Below, one piece after another: positions 6,418 to 16,310 of a stretch of DNA of 64,000 bases. The notes under the pieces were generated by a model that did no database searches, was not told the origin of the DNA, and worked only from the letters and a program-made list of their open reading frames with translations. Location of the stretch: NCBI GenBank assembly GCA_964561165.1, contig CAZLOJ010000003.1:1-64000 (forward strand), written 5' to 3'. A program made the translations under genes and the position numbers. How positions within the stretch are numbered: position 1 is the stretch's first letter; each line of letters opens with the position of its first letter. This DNA is from IMCC26077 sp964561165 (GTDB lineage Bacteria; Actinomycetota; Actinomycetes; Nanopelagicales; Nanopelagicaceae).

Positions 6418-7866
6418 TTAGCGGTAGGCAGGTGCAGCGCCTCCCACAGCATCTCCGATGCGATGCACCCGCATTGCGTTCGTTGAGCCCGGAATACCTG
6501 GCGGGCTTCCTGCAACGATAACGATGGACTCACCAATCGCGGCCCGGGCGGTATCAAGAAGAGCGGAATCAATCTGCTTGACCATCTCGTCGGTGTGCTT
6601 TGCCGCAGGAACAACCATTGGCTCCACGCCCCAGGAGAGCGCCAATTGATGCGCCGTACTTGCCTCAGGAGTAAGGGCAAGAATCGGGATTTCTGAACGC
6701 AGCCTCGCCATCCGCCGCGCTGAATCCCCGCTCTGTGTAAAGGCAACAAGAAAACGAGCGCCTACGACTGCACCGACCTCTGCAGCTGCTTTCGTGATTG
6801 CGCCAGATTTCGTGTGCGGGATATGGCGAAGTGGCGCCACCTGCGCCAACGCCTCTTCCTCGATTTTTGCGATGATGCGCGACATCATCGCTACAGCTTC
6901 TACGGGGTACTTACCCACGCTCGTTTCGCCCGAGAGCATCAAAGCATCGGCGCCGTCCAAAATGGCGTTCGCACAATCAGTAGCTTCAGCGCGGGTTGGC
7001 GTCGGCAGATTAATCATTGATTCCAACATTTGTGTCGCGACAATGACTGGCTTGGCATTCTCGCGCGCGGCAATGATGCACTTCTTCTGCACCAGCGGAA
7101 CCTCTTCAATCGGGAGCTCCACACCTAAATCTCCGCGGGCAACCATCAAGCCATCAAATGCAGCAACAATCTCGTCGAGATTGGAGACTGCTTGCGGCTT
7201 TTCAATTTTCGCAATTACCGGGATGCGAACATTGAGTCGATCCATCAGAGCATGGACGCCGCGAATGTCATCAGCCGTCCTTACAAAGGACAATGCCACG
7301 ATGTCAACGCCAGAGTTGAGCGCCCACTCTAAATCAACGAGATCCTTCTCGGACAACGCTGGCACAGAAAGTGACGATCCGGGCGCATTGATTCCTTTGC
7401 TATTACTAATGAACCCACCAGTGCGTACGACTGTGAAAATCTCGTCACCTTCGATTTTCGAAACTTGAAGTCGCACCTTTCCATCGTCGATTAACAAAAC
7501 ATCCCCTGGGGTGCAATCTCGAGCCAGGCCCTTATATGTTGTAGAGGCGCGTGAACTGTCGCCAACTATCTCCTGCACGGTGATGACGAAGTTGGCGCCC
7601 TGTTTCAATTCATGCGTGCCATCGACAAATTTCCCAAGTCGAATCTTCGGTCCCTGCAGATCTGCCAAGAGCGCAACATGTGCGCCCCGCCGTGCGCTTT
7701 CACTACGAACATGTCGGAGTAATTCCTCATGCTCAGTGCGACTGCCATGGGAGAGATTTAGTCGTGCAACATTCATGCCAGCATCGATTAGTTGGCCAAT
7801 ACTCTGCGCGCTTGCCGTCGCTGGCCCTAACGTGCAGACGATTTTCGCTCTACGGTGCAGGACCAT
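6418..7866 (-). CDS. pyk: Pyruvate kinase
   Basis: This enzyme converts phosphoenolpyruvate and ADP to pyruvate and ATP, the last step of glycolysis. The start ATG at 7866 follows GGGAGGCGAG and begins MVLHRRAKIVCTLGPA, the usual N-terminus; the open frame runs further upstream but that part shows no homology. It has 482 residues, normal for the family. The catalytic lysine is in IAKIEKP (K220, E222), the metal and substrate loop is MVARGDLGVE (241-250), and KPVIVATQMLESM follows. The C-terminal allosteric domain is complete. It begins 40 bp after gltD on the same strand and is followed by the tRNA and the ANTAR regulator. Confidence 0.95.
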   Translation of the reverse strand: MVLHRRAKIVCTLGPATASAQSIGQLIDAGMNVARLNLSHGSRTEHEELLRHVRSESARRGAHVALLADLQGPKIRLGKFVDGTHELKQGANFVITVQEIVGDSSRASTTYKGLARDCTPGDVLLIDDGKVRLQVSKIEGDEIFTVVRTGGFISNSKGINAPGSSLSVPALSEKDLVDLEWALNSGVDIVALSFVRTADDIRGVHALMDRLNVRIPVIAKIEKPQAVSNLDEIVAAFDGLMVARGDLGVELPIEEVPLVQKKCIIAARENAKPVIVATQMLESMINLPTPTRAEATDCANAILDGADALMLSGETSVGKYPVEAVAMMSRIIAKIEEEALAQVAPLRHIPHTKSGAITKAAAEVGAVVGARFLVAFTQSGDSARRMARLRSEIPILALTPEASTAHQLALSWGVEPMVVPAAKHTDEMVKQIDSALLDTARAAIGESIVIVAGSPPGIPGSTNAMRVHRIGDAVGGAAPAYR

Positions 7867-7906
7867 TACTCTCGCCTCCCTCTCCCCTGATGCCCCAGTT
7901 CCTGGG

Positions 7907-9361
7907 TTACACCATAAGCGGTCTGGCTGTGGGTTCAATGGGAGCTGGCAACTGAGTACGACCCATGAGGAATCTATCGACTGCTGCTGCCGCTGAACGC
8001 CCCTCTGCAATCGCCCACACAATCAACGATTGACCTCGACCGGCATCACCAGCGACAAAGACTCCAGGAATAGAGCTTTGATACTCGTCATCGCGCGCCA
8101 CATTTCCTCGGGCATCGAGATCAACACCTAGTTGCGCAATTAATGGTGATTTCTCTACGCCAGTGAATCCCATCGCAAGGAAGACATAATCTGCGGGAAT
8201 CTCACGTTCGCTACCAGACACCTTTTCAAACTTGCCATTAACGAATTCAGATTCAACGATACGAAGAGCGCGCAAGTTGCCATGTTCATCACCGAGGAAC
8301 TCTTCCGTCGATACCGAATAGATGCGCTCACCTGCCTCTTCATGTGCACTTGAGACGCGGTAAATCATGGGGTAGGTCGGCCATGGCGCAGATGATGGTC
8401 GTTCATCACTTGGCCGCGGCATGATCTCAAGTTGCGTAATGGATGCAGCACCTTGTCGAGTCGCAGTACCAAGACAATCGGCACCTGTATCGCCGCCGCC
8501 AAGAATCACTACATGCTTGCCGCGCACGTCAATAGGTGATTGTGAAATCTCTCCCAACCCCAGCTTGTTGCCCCATGGGAGAAATTCCATAGCTTGGAAT
8601 ACTCCATTGAGATCCCGACCTGGTACAGGCAGATCGCGCCATTGTGTCGCGCCCACTGCAAGAACTACTGCGTCGTAACGAGTGCGAAGTTGTTCGCCAG
8701 TTATCTCTTCGCCAACGTTTACGCCAGCGCGAAAGCGTGTTCCTTCAGCCTTCATCTGAGCGAGCCTGCGATCGAGAATAGATTTCTCCATTTTAAATTC
8801 AGGGATTCCATAACGGAGTAATCCACCGATCTTCTCGCCTCGCTCATACACCGCAACAGTATGGCCGGCGCGGGTGAGTTGTTGCGCAGCGGCTAGTCCG
8901 GCAGGTCCTGAGCCAACTACCGCAACAGTTTTGCCCGTTAGGCGATCTGGAATAAGCGGTGTCACGCCACCGTTCGCAAAGGCTTCTTCGATAGTACGAA
9001 GTTCCACCTGCTTAATGGTCACTGCATCGCGATTGATTCCTACAACGCACGCTGTTTCACATGGGGCTGGGCATAAGCGCCCGGTGAACTCGGGGAAATT
9101 ATTAGTTGCATGGAGTCGATCAATTGCTTCGCCAACTTCACCGCGCCAAATCAAATCGTTCCACTCTGGAATGAGATTACCTAGCGGGCATCCTTGATGG
9201 CAGAACGGAATACCGCAATCCATACATCGCCCAGCTTGCTTTTGCAGGTCGGCAAATGGTTGCTCTTCATAAACCTCGCGCCAATCGCGAATCCGAATAT
9301 CAACCGGTCTCCTAGTTGGCGTTTGTCGAGCGGTTTTCATAAATCCTGTTGGATCAGCCAT
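7907..9361 (-). CDS. gltD: Glutamate synthase small subunit
   Basis: This is the beta subunit of NADPH-dependent GOGAT; it passes electrons from NAD(P)H through FAD and iron-sulfur centres to GltB. It has 484 residues. An N-terminal cysteine cluster is visible (C46, C49, C54, C58 and C97, C101, C105). An FAD-binding Rossmann motif VAVVGSGPAGLAAAQ lies at 147-160 and an NAD(P)-binding motif VVILGGGDTGADC at 284-296. The start ATG overlaps the end of gltB by 8 nt, so the two subunits should be made in step. It is followed by pyk after 40 bp. Confidence 0.96.
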   Translation of the reverse strand: MADPTGFMKTARQTPTRRPVDIRIRDWREVYEEQPFADLQKQAGRCMDCGIPFCHQGCPLGNLIPEWNDLIWRGEVGEAIDRLHATNNFPEFTGRLCPAPCETACVVGINRDAVTIKQVELRTIEEAFANGGVTPLIPDRLTGKTVAVVGSGPAGLAAAQQLTRAGHTVAVYERGEKIGGLLRYGIPEFKMEKSILDRRLAQMKAEGTRFRAGVNVGEEITGEQLRTRYDAVVLAVGATQWRDLPVPGRDLNGVFQAMEFLPWGNKLGLGEISQSPIDVRGKHVVILGGGDTGADCLGTATRQGAASITQLEIMPRPSDERPSSAPWPTYPMIYRVSSAHEEAGERIYSVSTEEFLGDEHGNLRALRIVESEFVNGKFEKVSGSEREIPADYVFLAMGFTGVEKSPLIAQLGVDLDARGNVARDDEYQSSIPGVFVAGDAGRGQSLIVWAIAEGRSAAAAVDRFLMGRTQLPAPIEPTARPLMV

Positions 9362-12300
9362 GGGTTGCCTCCATTACATATGTCTCCCGAGGTAAGCCCT
9401 CTTTTTCTGCTCGCTCCATCGCAGCAAGTACGCGAGCGTAATCCCGCGGCATCACAAGTGAGAAGCGTTCCACTGACGATTGCCAATCATTGAGTAACTC
9501 AGCCGCGATTGTTGAACCACTTTCAGCGCTGTAGCGCGAGAGAATCGAATGTAGCAAGGCCTTATCGTTCTCAGTAAGGATCAGAACATCGACCATCTCC
9601 CCGTTGACGTTCGCTGGATTGATATCGAGCACGAAGGCTCGTCCACCAGACATACCTGCAGCAAAATTTCGACCCGTGCGGCCAAGCACCACGACAACCC
9701 CGCCTGTCATGTATTCACAACCATGATCGCCGACGCCCTCGACAACTGCCGTGGCGCCAGAATTTCGCACGCAGAATCGTTCACCAACAATTCCACGAAT
9801 GAAAATCTCACCCAGAGTGCCACCGTAGCCGATGACATTTCCAGCAATAACGTTCTCATGCGCATCGAATGTGGCACGTTCATCCGGTTGCACGACAATC
9901 GTGCCGCCAGAGATTCCCTTCCCCACATAATCATTTGCATCGCCATAGAGGCGCAGGGTGATTCCCTTGGGTATAAATGCTCCGAAGGATTGGCCAGCAG
10001 AACCGTGGAAGGTCAAATCGATTGTTCCTGGTGGCAAACCTGCGCCGCCGTATCGTCGCGTGACCTCGGCGCCAAGCATGGTACCCACTGTGCGATTGAC
10101 GTTTCGCACCTCAAGGCTGGCACGAACCGGCTGCGCATCAAGAAGTGCGCTCTTCGAGAGCTCGATAAGTTCATTATCGAGCGCCTTATCCAATCCGTGA
10201 TCTTGTTTGTTGATTGCATAACGCACACCAGCGGCAGGAGCGACCAATAATGGTGCGAGATCCAGTCCTGATGCCTTCCAATGATCTACTGCGCGTTTGG
10301 TATCGAGAACTTCGACCTGACCGACCGCCTCTTCCAGCGTTCTAAAGCCAAGTGCTGCCAAGAGCTCACGAACTTCCTCTGCGATGTACTCGAAGAAAGT
10401 CTCGACGAACTCAGGTTTACCCGAGAATTTCTCGCGCAGCGCGGGATTTTGCGTCGCCACACCAACCGGACAGGTATCCAGATGGCACACGCGCATCATG
10501 ATGCAACCAGAGACCACGAGGGGCGCTGTCGCAAAACCAAACTCCTCTGCGCCAAGTAGCGCTGCGATAACAACATCTCGACCAGTCTTTAGCTGGCCAT
10601 CGGTTTGCACAACGATTCGATCGCGAAGTCGATTGAGCATCAAGGTTTGTTGCGTCTCAGCTAAACCAAGCTCCCACGGCGCTCCCGCATGTTTGAGGGA
10701 GGTCAATGGTGAAGCGCCGGTGCCTCCGTCATGTCCCGAGATAAGTACAACATCAGCATGCGCTTTGCTCACTCCTGCAGCAACCGTTCCCACGCCAACT
10801 TCTGCAACGAGCTTGACATGAATTCGCGCATCTTTGTTGGAGTTCTTCAGATCGTGGATGAGCTGTGCAAGATCTTCGATTGAATAGATGTCGTGATGTG
10901 GTGGTGGCGAAATTAGTCCAACTCCAGGGGTCGAGTGGCGAGTCTTTGCAACCCATGGGTAGACCTTTTGACCGGGAAGTTGTCCACCTTCACCAGGTTT
11001 TGCCCCTTGCGCCATCTTGATCTGCAAATCATCTGCGTTGACCAAATATTCACTGGTCACACCAAAGCGTCCACTTGCTACCTGCTTGATTGCCGACCGC
11101 TTCGAATCCCCATTGGGGAGTGGGATGTATCGCTCGGGATCTTCGCCACCTTCACCAGTGTTTGACTTACCGCCAAGTCGATTCATAGCAACAGCAAGAG
11201 TCTCGTGCGCCTCTTGCGAAATCGAACCGTATGACATTGCGCCGGTCGAGAATCGTTTGACGATTTCACTCACCGGCTCGACTTCTTCAACAGGAATCGC
11301 CTTGCGATCTGAAGAGAATTCAAAGAGCCCGCGCAGGGTCATTAAATCTTTAGAACGATTGTTAACCTTGTCGGTGTATTTCTTGAAAATCTCGAACCTG
11401 CGATTACGAGTGGAGTGCTGCAGTAAGAAGACCGTCTCCGGATCGAAAAGGTGCGGCTCGCCATCGCGACGCCACTGATACTCCCCTCCCGTGGGGAGTT
11501 TCTTTGTTCCCGGAATCTCTCCCCCGGGAGGATAGGCAATCTGATGGCGCGCAATCGCTTCACTTGCGATTACATCAATGCCAATTCCACCCAATCGAGA
11601 AGTTGTACCTGTGAAGTACGAATCAACAACCTCCTGCGAGAGGCCAATCGCTTCGAACACTTGAGCGCCGGTGTATGAGGCGATAGTCGAGATTCCCATC
11701 TTCGACATAACTTTCAAAACACCTTTACCTAGCGCCTTAATTAAGTTACGGACCGCCTTCTCGGGAGAGATATTCGTGATTACGCCTTGGTGAACTAAAT
11801 CCTCGACGCTCTCCATTGCAAGGTAAGGATTGACTGCGGCAGCGCCATAGCCGAGCAAGAGCGCAACGTGGTGCACTTCGCGTACATCTCCTGCTTCTAC
11901 AACTAAACCAACCTGGGTCCGGCGTTGCTCCCGAATCAAGTGGTGATGAATTGCCGCGGTTAGCAGAAGTGATGGGATTGGCGCGTTGTCTGCATCGCCA
12001 TCTCGATCAGAGAGAACGATAATTCGAGCGCCATTTTCAATCGCACGACTTACCTCACCCTGCAGTTCGGTTATCCGAGCTGCCAACCCAGCGCCACCTT
12101 CGGCAACGGAGAAGAGCCCGCGCACGACATATGGAGCGAAACCACTTTGGGTCTTATCAGCATTAACATGGATGATCTTCGCCAATTCATCGTTATCAAT
12201 GACCGGGAATGGCAGCAAAATCTGGCGGCAGGACTCCGGACCAGGATCGAGGATGTTGTGCTCTGGTCCAATCGTTGCGCTCAAACTTGTGACGAGCTCT

Positions 12301-13880
12301 TCACGAATCGCATCCAATGGTGGATTGGTTACTTGAGCGAATAGCTGCGTGAAATAGTCGAAGAGTAGCCGTGGCTTGTTGGAGAGCGCAGCGATTGGCG
12401 AATCTGTTCCCATCGAACCAAGTGGCTCTAAACCAGCTCGCGCCATCGGGGTGAGCAAGATGCGCAGCTCTTCCTCGGTGTAGCCGAATGCTCGCTGACG
12501 TCGGATCACTGATGCATGCGGGTACACGATGTGTTCACGAGCGGGCAGATCCTCTAGTCGGACAATTCCTTCATCAACCCAGCGTCCGAAATCTGCGCTC
12601 TTTGCCAGAGTGGATTTGATCTCTTCGTCTTCAATGATTCGACCTTCTTTGAGATCGACAAGAAACATCTTTCCTGGCTGCAATCGACCCTTACGGACAA
12701 CTGACGCTGGTGGGATATCGAGCACTCCTACTTCGCTTGCAAGAACTACCAAACCTTCATCAGTCACCCAAAAACGCGATGGACGTAGTCCATTGCGATC
12801 GAGGACTGCACCAACTTGATGGCCATCGGTAAAGGTCACGCACGCAGGACCATCCCATGGTTCAATCAATGAAGAGTGGAAAGCGTAAAAATCGCGTCGA
12901 GATTGATCCATGGTTGAGTTGTTCTCCCATGCCTCTGGGATCATCATCAACATCGCATGTGGCAAGGTTCTACCTCCGAGATAAAGCAATTCGAGTACTT
13001 CATCGAATGAGGCAGAGTCGCTGCCACCTTCGGAAACAATCGGAAGCACTCGCTTGATATCTCCTGGAATCAGATCGCTTTGCAGAAGAGCCTCTCGGGC
13101 GCGCATCCAATTTCTATTTCCTTTGACAGTATTAATCTCACCATTGTGTGCGATATACCGATAGGGATGCGCTAATGGCCAGGATGGAAAAGTATTAGTA
13201 GAGAATCGTGAATGCACTAAAGCAAGCGGGGATGCTACGCGCTCATCAGAGAGCTCCGGGAAGAAATCCTCAAGTTGCCCAGTGGTAAGCATTCCCTTGT
13301 ACACCAACGTCTGCGTGGAGAGTGAAGGGAAATAGATCTCGTTTCCATGTTCTGCTCGCTTGCGGAAACAGAAGAGAAGTCGATCAAGTTCTAGACCGCT
13401 CTCTCCTTTTGCTCCGGCAACGAAAAGTTGTTTGAAGCTTGGCATTACTGATTTCGCGGTCACGCCCAGCATTGATGAGTTAATCGGTAGATCGCGCCAG
13501 CCGAGAACATCCAGACCTTCTTCGCGCGCTAAAACTTCTACACTCTTAATTACCTCACGCGCTTTCTGTTCATTCGAAGGGAGGAAGGCAATACCGACTC
13601 CATAAGAGCCACGCTCTGGAAGTGCGAAGCCGACTTCTTCTCGCAAGTAGCTATCTGGAATTCGAATCAGAATTCCTGCACCATCACCGCTATCTGGCTC
13701 TGCACCTGATGCGCCGCGATGCTCCATATTTCGAAGGGCAGTTAATCCGAGAGCGACAATGTCATGGCGAGCCTCTCCGGTGAGCGTGGCAACCATCGCA
13801 ACGCCACATGCATCCTTCTCTAACTGAGGATCGTAAAGGCCCTGCGCAACAGGTACGCCTGAAAAATGATGAATGGCCAT
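9354..13880 (-). CDS. gltB: Glutamate synthase large subunit
   Basis: This is the alpha subunit of GOGAT; it takes ammonia from glutamine, channels it to 2-oxoglutarate and forms two glutamates. I take the ATG at 13880, seven bases after GGGGGGA, rather than the one at 13886 that touches that sequence. The protein is 1508 residues, full length. A short propeptide precedes the N-terminal nucleophile Cys (residue 25, in KDACGVAMVA), the class II amidotransferase domain. The FMN-binding synthase domain follows, with the [3Fe-4S] cysteines C1126, C1132 and C1137, and then the C-terminal beta-helix with its G-rich turns. It is the first gene of gltBD; the 113 bp upstream show no clear promoter. 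Confidence 0.96.
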   Translation of the reverse strand: MAIHHFSGVPVAQGLYDPQLEKDACGVAMVATLTGEARHDIVALGLTALRNMEHRGASGAEPDSGDGAGILIRIPDSYLREEVGFALPERGSYGVGIAFLPSNEQKAREVIKSVEVLAREEGLDVLGWRDLPINSSMLGVTAKSVMPSFKQLFVAGAKGESGLELDRLLFCFRKRAEHGNEIYFPSLSTQTLVYKGMLTTGQLEDFFPELSDERVASPLALVHSRFSTNTFPSWPLAHPYRYIAHNGEINTVKGNRNWMRAREALLQSDLIPGDIKRVLPIVSEGGSDSASFDEVLELLYLGGRTLPHAMLMMIPEAWENNSTMDQSRRDFYAFHSSLIEPWDGPACVTFTDGHQVGAVLDRNGLRPSRFWVTDEGLVVLASEVGVLDIPPASVVRKGRLQPGKMFLVDLKEGRIIEDEEIKSTLAKSADFGRWVDEGIVRLEDLPAREHIVYPHASVIRRQRAFGYTEEELRILLTPMARAGLEPLGSMGTDSPIAALSNKPRLLFDYFTQLFAQVTNPPLDAIREELVTSLSATIGPEHNILDPGPESCRQILLPFPVIDNDELAKIIHVNADKTQSGFAPYVVRGLFSVAEGGAGLAARITELQGEVSRAIENGARIIVLSDRDGDADNAPIPSLLLTAAIHHHLIREQRRTQVGLVVEAGDVREVHHVALLLGYGAAAVNPYLAMESVEDLVHQGVITNISPEKAVRNLIKALGKGVLKVMSKMGISTIASYTGAQVFEAIGLSQEVVDSYFTGTTSRLGGIGIDVIASEAIARHQIAYPPGGEIPGTKKLPTGGEYQWRRDGEPHLFDPETVFLLQHSTRNRRFEIFKKYTDKVNNRSKDLMTLRGLFEFSSDRKAIPVEEVEPVSEIVKRFSTGAMSYGSISQEAHETLAVAMNRLGGKSNTGEGGEDPERYIPLPNGDSKRSAIKQVASGRFGVTSEYLVNADDLQIKMAQGAKPGEGGQLPGQKVYPWVAKTRHSTPGVGLISPPPHHDIYSIEDLAQLIHDLKNSNKDARIHVKLVAEVGVGTVAAGVSKAHADVVLISGHDGGTGASPLTSLKHAGAPWELGLAETQQTLMLNRLRDRIVVQTDGQLKTGRDVVIAALLGAEEFGFATAPLVVSGCIMMRVCHLDTCPVGVATQNPALREKFSGKPEFVETFFEYIAEEVRELLAALGFRTLEEAVGQVEVLDTKRAVDHWKASGLDLAPLLVAPAAGVRYAINKQDHGLDKALDNELIELSKSALLDAQPVRASLEVRNVNRTVGTMLGAEVTRRYGGAGLPPGTIDLTFHGSAGQSFGAFIPKGITLRLYGDANDYVGKGISGGTIVVQPDERATFDAHENVIAGNVIGYGGTLGEIFIRGIVGERFCVRNSGATAVVEGVGDHGCEYMTGGVVVVLGRTGRNFAAGMSGGRAFVLDINPANVNGEMVDVLILTENDKALLHSILSRYSAESGSTIAAELLNDWQSSVERFSLVMPRDYARVLAAMERAEKEGLPRETYVMEATHG

Positions 13881-13993
13881 AAACATCCCCCCACAAAAGT
13901 GATGCCAAAGGAGCGCCTTGCGGGCGGGTACTTTTGGCAGAAAATTGTTTTGGGACGACGTTGGCCCAGGACTAACGGGGTAAATACTAGCGA

Positions 13994-14704
13994 TTAAAGG
14001 CCGCTCATGTGAACTAGAGCTCCGATCCCCGATGTGACAGCCATCGCCAGTGAGCCGCCGATGAGGATTCGTATCGTGGGTGGCAAGGGCTTGGTCCCAG
14101 AGATGCTTGCGCCTATGACTCCAGCTAAGGCCAATCCAATCACCGTAACCAGGACGATGCTTACCCCTGGATTGATTACAGCGGGAATGAAGATGCCGAT
14201 CATCGGGATCAAACCACCAGCAGTGAAGGCTGCCGCCGATGCGATCGCCGCTTGGATCGGGCGCGCCTTCGTTAGGTCATGCTGACCCAACTCGTCGCGC
14301 AGATGGGCCTCAAGAGCGTTGTGATCATGCATCGCCTGCGCCACTTCGAGCGCGAGTTTCTCGGGGACGCCACGATCTTCGTAAATCTTCGCTAGTTCGC
14401 GAAGTTCTCCCTCTGGATCTAACTCAAGGTGTGCGCGTTCAATTTCTCGATCTGCATTTTCAATATCAGTTTGCGAACTGACCGAGACATATTCACCAAC
14501 CGCCATCGAAAGCGCGCCAGCTGCAATTCCCGCAAGACCGGCAGTGATGATGGTGCCACGACTTGTTTGTGCGGCCACGAAGCCCAACATCAAACTCGCA
14601 TTAGAAACCAGGCCATCGTTAACGCCCAAGACTGCAGCGCGCAGCCAACCTGAGCGGTGCGCTCTGTGCTCCAGGTTGCGTTGGTAGACCTCTTCAAGGG
14701 ACAT
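13994..14704 (-). CDS. VIT1/CCC1-family Fe(II)/Mn(II) transporter
   Basis: This integral membrane protein belongs to the vacuolar iron transporter family, which moves Fe2+ or Mn2+ out of the cytosol, probably by proton exchange. It has 236 residues. The conserved first-helix motif VLGVNDGLVSNASLM lies at 26-40 and AGALSMAVGEYVS at 62-74. A soluble glutamate-rich helical segment (about 75-150, with E and H residues in EIERAHLELDPEGELREL) corresponds to the metal-binding domain. Three further membrane segments follow (about 152-236). It begins 30 bp after lgt, with no evident Shine-Dalgarno sequence. Substrate choice between iron and manganese cannot be read from sequence. Confidence 0.85.
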   Translation of the reverse strand: MSLEEVYQRNLEHRAHRSGWLRAAVLGVNDGLVSNASLMLGFVAAQTSRGTIITAGLAGIAAGALSMAVGEYVSVSSQTDIENADREIERAHLELDPEGELRELAKIYEDRGVPEKLALEVAQAMHDHNALEAHLRDELGQHDLTKARPIQAAIASAAAFTAGGLIPMIGIFIPAVINPGVSIVLVTVIGLALAGVIGASISGTKPLPPTIRILIGGSLAMAVTSGIGALVHMSGL

Positions 14705-14734
14705 GGGGAGAAGATTAGCGCGCCGGTCGGGTTA

Positions 14735-15583
14735 CTACTCGGCCGCCATACCGCGATTACGCTTTCGACGATCAAAGGTGGCAATCGCGGCGAACGTAAA
14801 GAGCAGAACACTGACCCAGATATTGAAGCGGAGCCCTAAAATCTCTTCGCTCTCATCAATGCGAAGCCCCTCAATCCAAAAACGCCCGAATGAATAACTC
14901 GCAACGTATAGAAGGAATACTCCCCCTTCTCGGAGTAACTCTCGTCGAGATACCCAGAGCAGTAAGAGCGCCACCGCAATACACCAGAGTGATTCGTAGA
15001 GAAAAGTCGGATGAAACGTTGCAAATGTTTGGTAACCAGCAGGTCGTTTATTGAGTGGAACTTCTAAAGCCCAGGGCACAGTTGATGGCTTGCCAAATAA
15101 TTCGATATTAAACCAGTTACCCCATCGACCAATTGCTTGGGCGAGCACGATTCCGGGCGCTAGCGCATCCATGAATACTGCAAAGGACGGGAATGCGCTC
15201 TCCTTAGTGGAGTTAGTGGAGTTAGCGGAGTGTCGATTCTTCAGCACGCGATAGCGCAGATACGCACCGAGTGCGCCCAGGCTGATCGCGCCCCAGATCC
15301 CAAGCCCGCCGCGCCAGATGGCGATGGCATCAAAAAAGGTTCGCTCGCTATTCCACGAGGTGGCTAAGTGATAGAGACGACCGCCGATGATGCCCGATGG
15401 CACCGCCCAATACGCAACATCTGTAACAACTCCAGGAGCCCCGCCGCGCGCAACAAAACGTCGCTCTCCCAACCAAACTGCAACGACGATTCCCGCGATG
15501 ATGCAGAGCGCATAGAAGTGAACCGTTAACGGCCCGAATTCAATGACGTTAATCGACGGAGAAGGGAGGTATGCCCACTCCAT
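14735..15583 (-). CDS. lgt: Phosphatidylglycerol--prolipoprotein diacylglyceryl transferase
   Basis: This membrane enzyme adds diacylglycerol from phosphatidylglycerol to the lipobox cysteine of prolipoproteins such as LivK, the first step of lipoprotein maturation. It has 282 residues and about seven hydrophobic segments. The signature GRWGNWFNIELFG is at 152-164, and the conserved R-x-x-x-H region (GGRLYH) near 68-72. A small loop at 119-127 is encoded by a threefold 9-bp repeat giving N-S-T-N-S-T. It sits 7 bp after the DsbA-like gene, at the downstream end of the trp run, as in other actinobacteria. lspA, the next enzyme of the pathway, is also in this window. Confidence 0.95.
   Translation of the reverse strand: MEWAYLPSPSINVIEFGPLTVHFYALCIIAGIVVAVWLGERRFVARGGAPGVVTDVAYWAVPSGIIGGRLYHLATSWNSERTFFDAIAIWRGGLGIWGAISLGALGAYLRYRVLKNRHSANSTNSTKESAFPSFAVFMDALAPGIVLAQAIGRWGNWFNIELFGKPSTVPWALEVPLNKRPAGYQTFATFHPTFLYESLWCIAVALLLLWVSRRELLREGGVFLLYVASYSFGRFWIEGLRIDESEEILGLRFNIWVSVLLFTFAAIATFDRRKRNRGMAAE
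15204..15230. repeat. Threefold 9-bp tandem repeat inside lgt
   Basis: TTAGTGGAG occurs twice (15204-15212, 15213-15221) and a third copy with one change, TTAGCGGAG, follows (15222-15230). Being a multiple of three it keeps the frame and encodes a short Asn-Ser-Thr loop between membrane segments of Lgt. Confidence 0.8.
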
Positions 15584-15590
15584 AGAGATA

Positions 15591-16301
15591 TTACTTAATG
15601 CCGTACTTCGCGAGTTGCGCGGTGAAACCTTCGGCAGAGTAGTAATTCACTCCTTGTGGATCGCTTTCCATAATGGTTCCGTTGATCACGACAGTTGGCG
15701 TGCCGTTGATGTTCGCATCGCCACCAGCGGCGGCCGAGTTGGTGAGCCACTTGCGGTACTTGTCGGTATTCAAACAGGCAGCAAACTTCGTTTCATCAAG
15801 ACCGATTTGACCCGCCATCGAGATGACGTATGGCTTGGTCCACGTTCCCGAATACTCTTCTTGCTGATTGGTGTACATAAAGTTCTTGTAATCCAAGAAG
15901 CGACCTTGGTCGGCAGCACAACCTGCGCCCATGCCGGCAACTACTGATTCATCACCTAAAAATGAGAGGGTGTGGAAGACCACTTTCGTTTTGCCTTGAT
16001 CAATCAGAGAGTAGATCTTCGGACCATTGATTCCTTCAAAGCGCTTGCAGCTTGGGCATTGGAAATCTTCCCAAATATTAATCGTTGACGTTGCATCTGG
16101 ATTAAAGACGATTCCATAACCATCTTCTTTGCTCGCTCCTGGTGGAATCGCGACGGTCGCTGAACTCTTATTACTAACGACAGTAAAGACAGCTCCGATG
16201 ATGACAACGAGCGAGACCATTCCAATGACGATCCAACGAGTTACTGGATCTGGTCCATTGTTTTTTCCGCCGCGCTGTGGTCCACGATTCTTTGATGCCA
16301 T
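15591..16301 (-). CDS. DsbA-like membrane-anchored thiol oxidoreductase
   Basis: This is a thioredoxin-fold protein of the DsbA/thioredoxin_4 type, 236 residues. An Arg/Lys-rich N-terminus precedes a single membrane anchor at about 22-43, which should place the catalytic domain outside. The active site is CPSC (82-85) in EDFQCPSCKRFEG, and the cis-proline loop is NGTPTVVING. Further cysteines at about 129 and 156 may pair. It probably introduces or reshuffles disulfides in exported proteins. Its gene is 9 bp after a MauE-like gene and 7 bp before lgt. A MauE-type partner next door suggests the pair work as a redox relay; that is inference from context. Confidence 0.85.
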   Translation of the reverse strand: MASKNRGPQRGGKNNGPDPVTRWIVIGMVSLVVIIGAVFTVVSNKSSATVAIPPGASKEDGYGIVFNPDATSTINIWEDFQCPSCKRFEGINGPKIYSLIDQGKTKVVFHTLSFLGDESVVAGMGAGCAADQGRFLDYKNFMYTNQQEEYSGTWTKPYVISMAGQIGLDETKFAACLNTDKYRKWLTNSAAAGGDANINGTPTVVINGTIMESDPQGVNYYSAEGFTAQLAKYGIK

Positions 16302-16310
16302 ACGAAAAGC

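Noticed and set aside
6794..7468. 224-residue open frame on the plus strand
   Set aside because: It lies antisense within pyk, has a Ser/Thr/Arg-rich composition typical of a complementary-frame shadow, and has no ribosome binding site or family motif.
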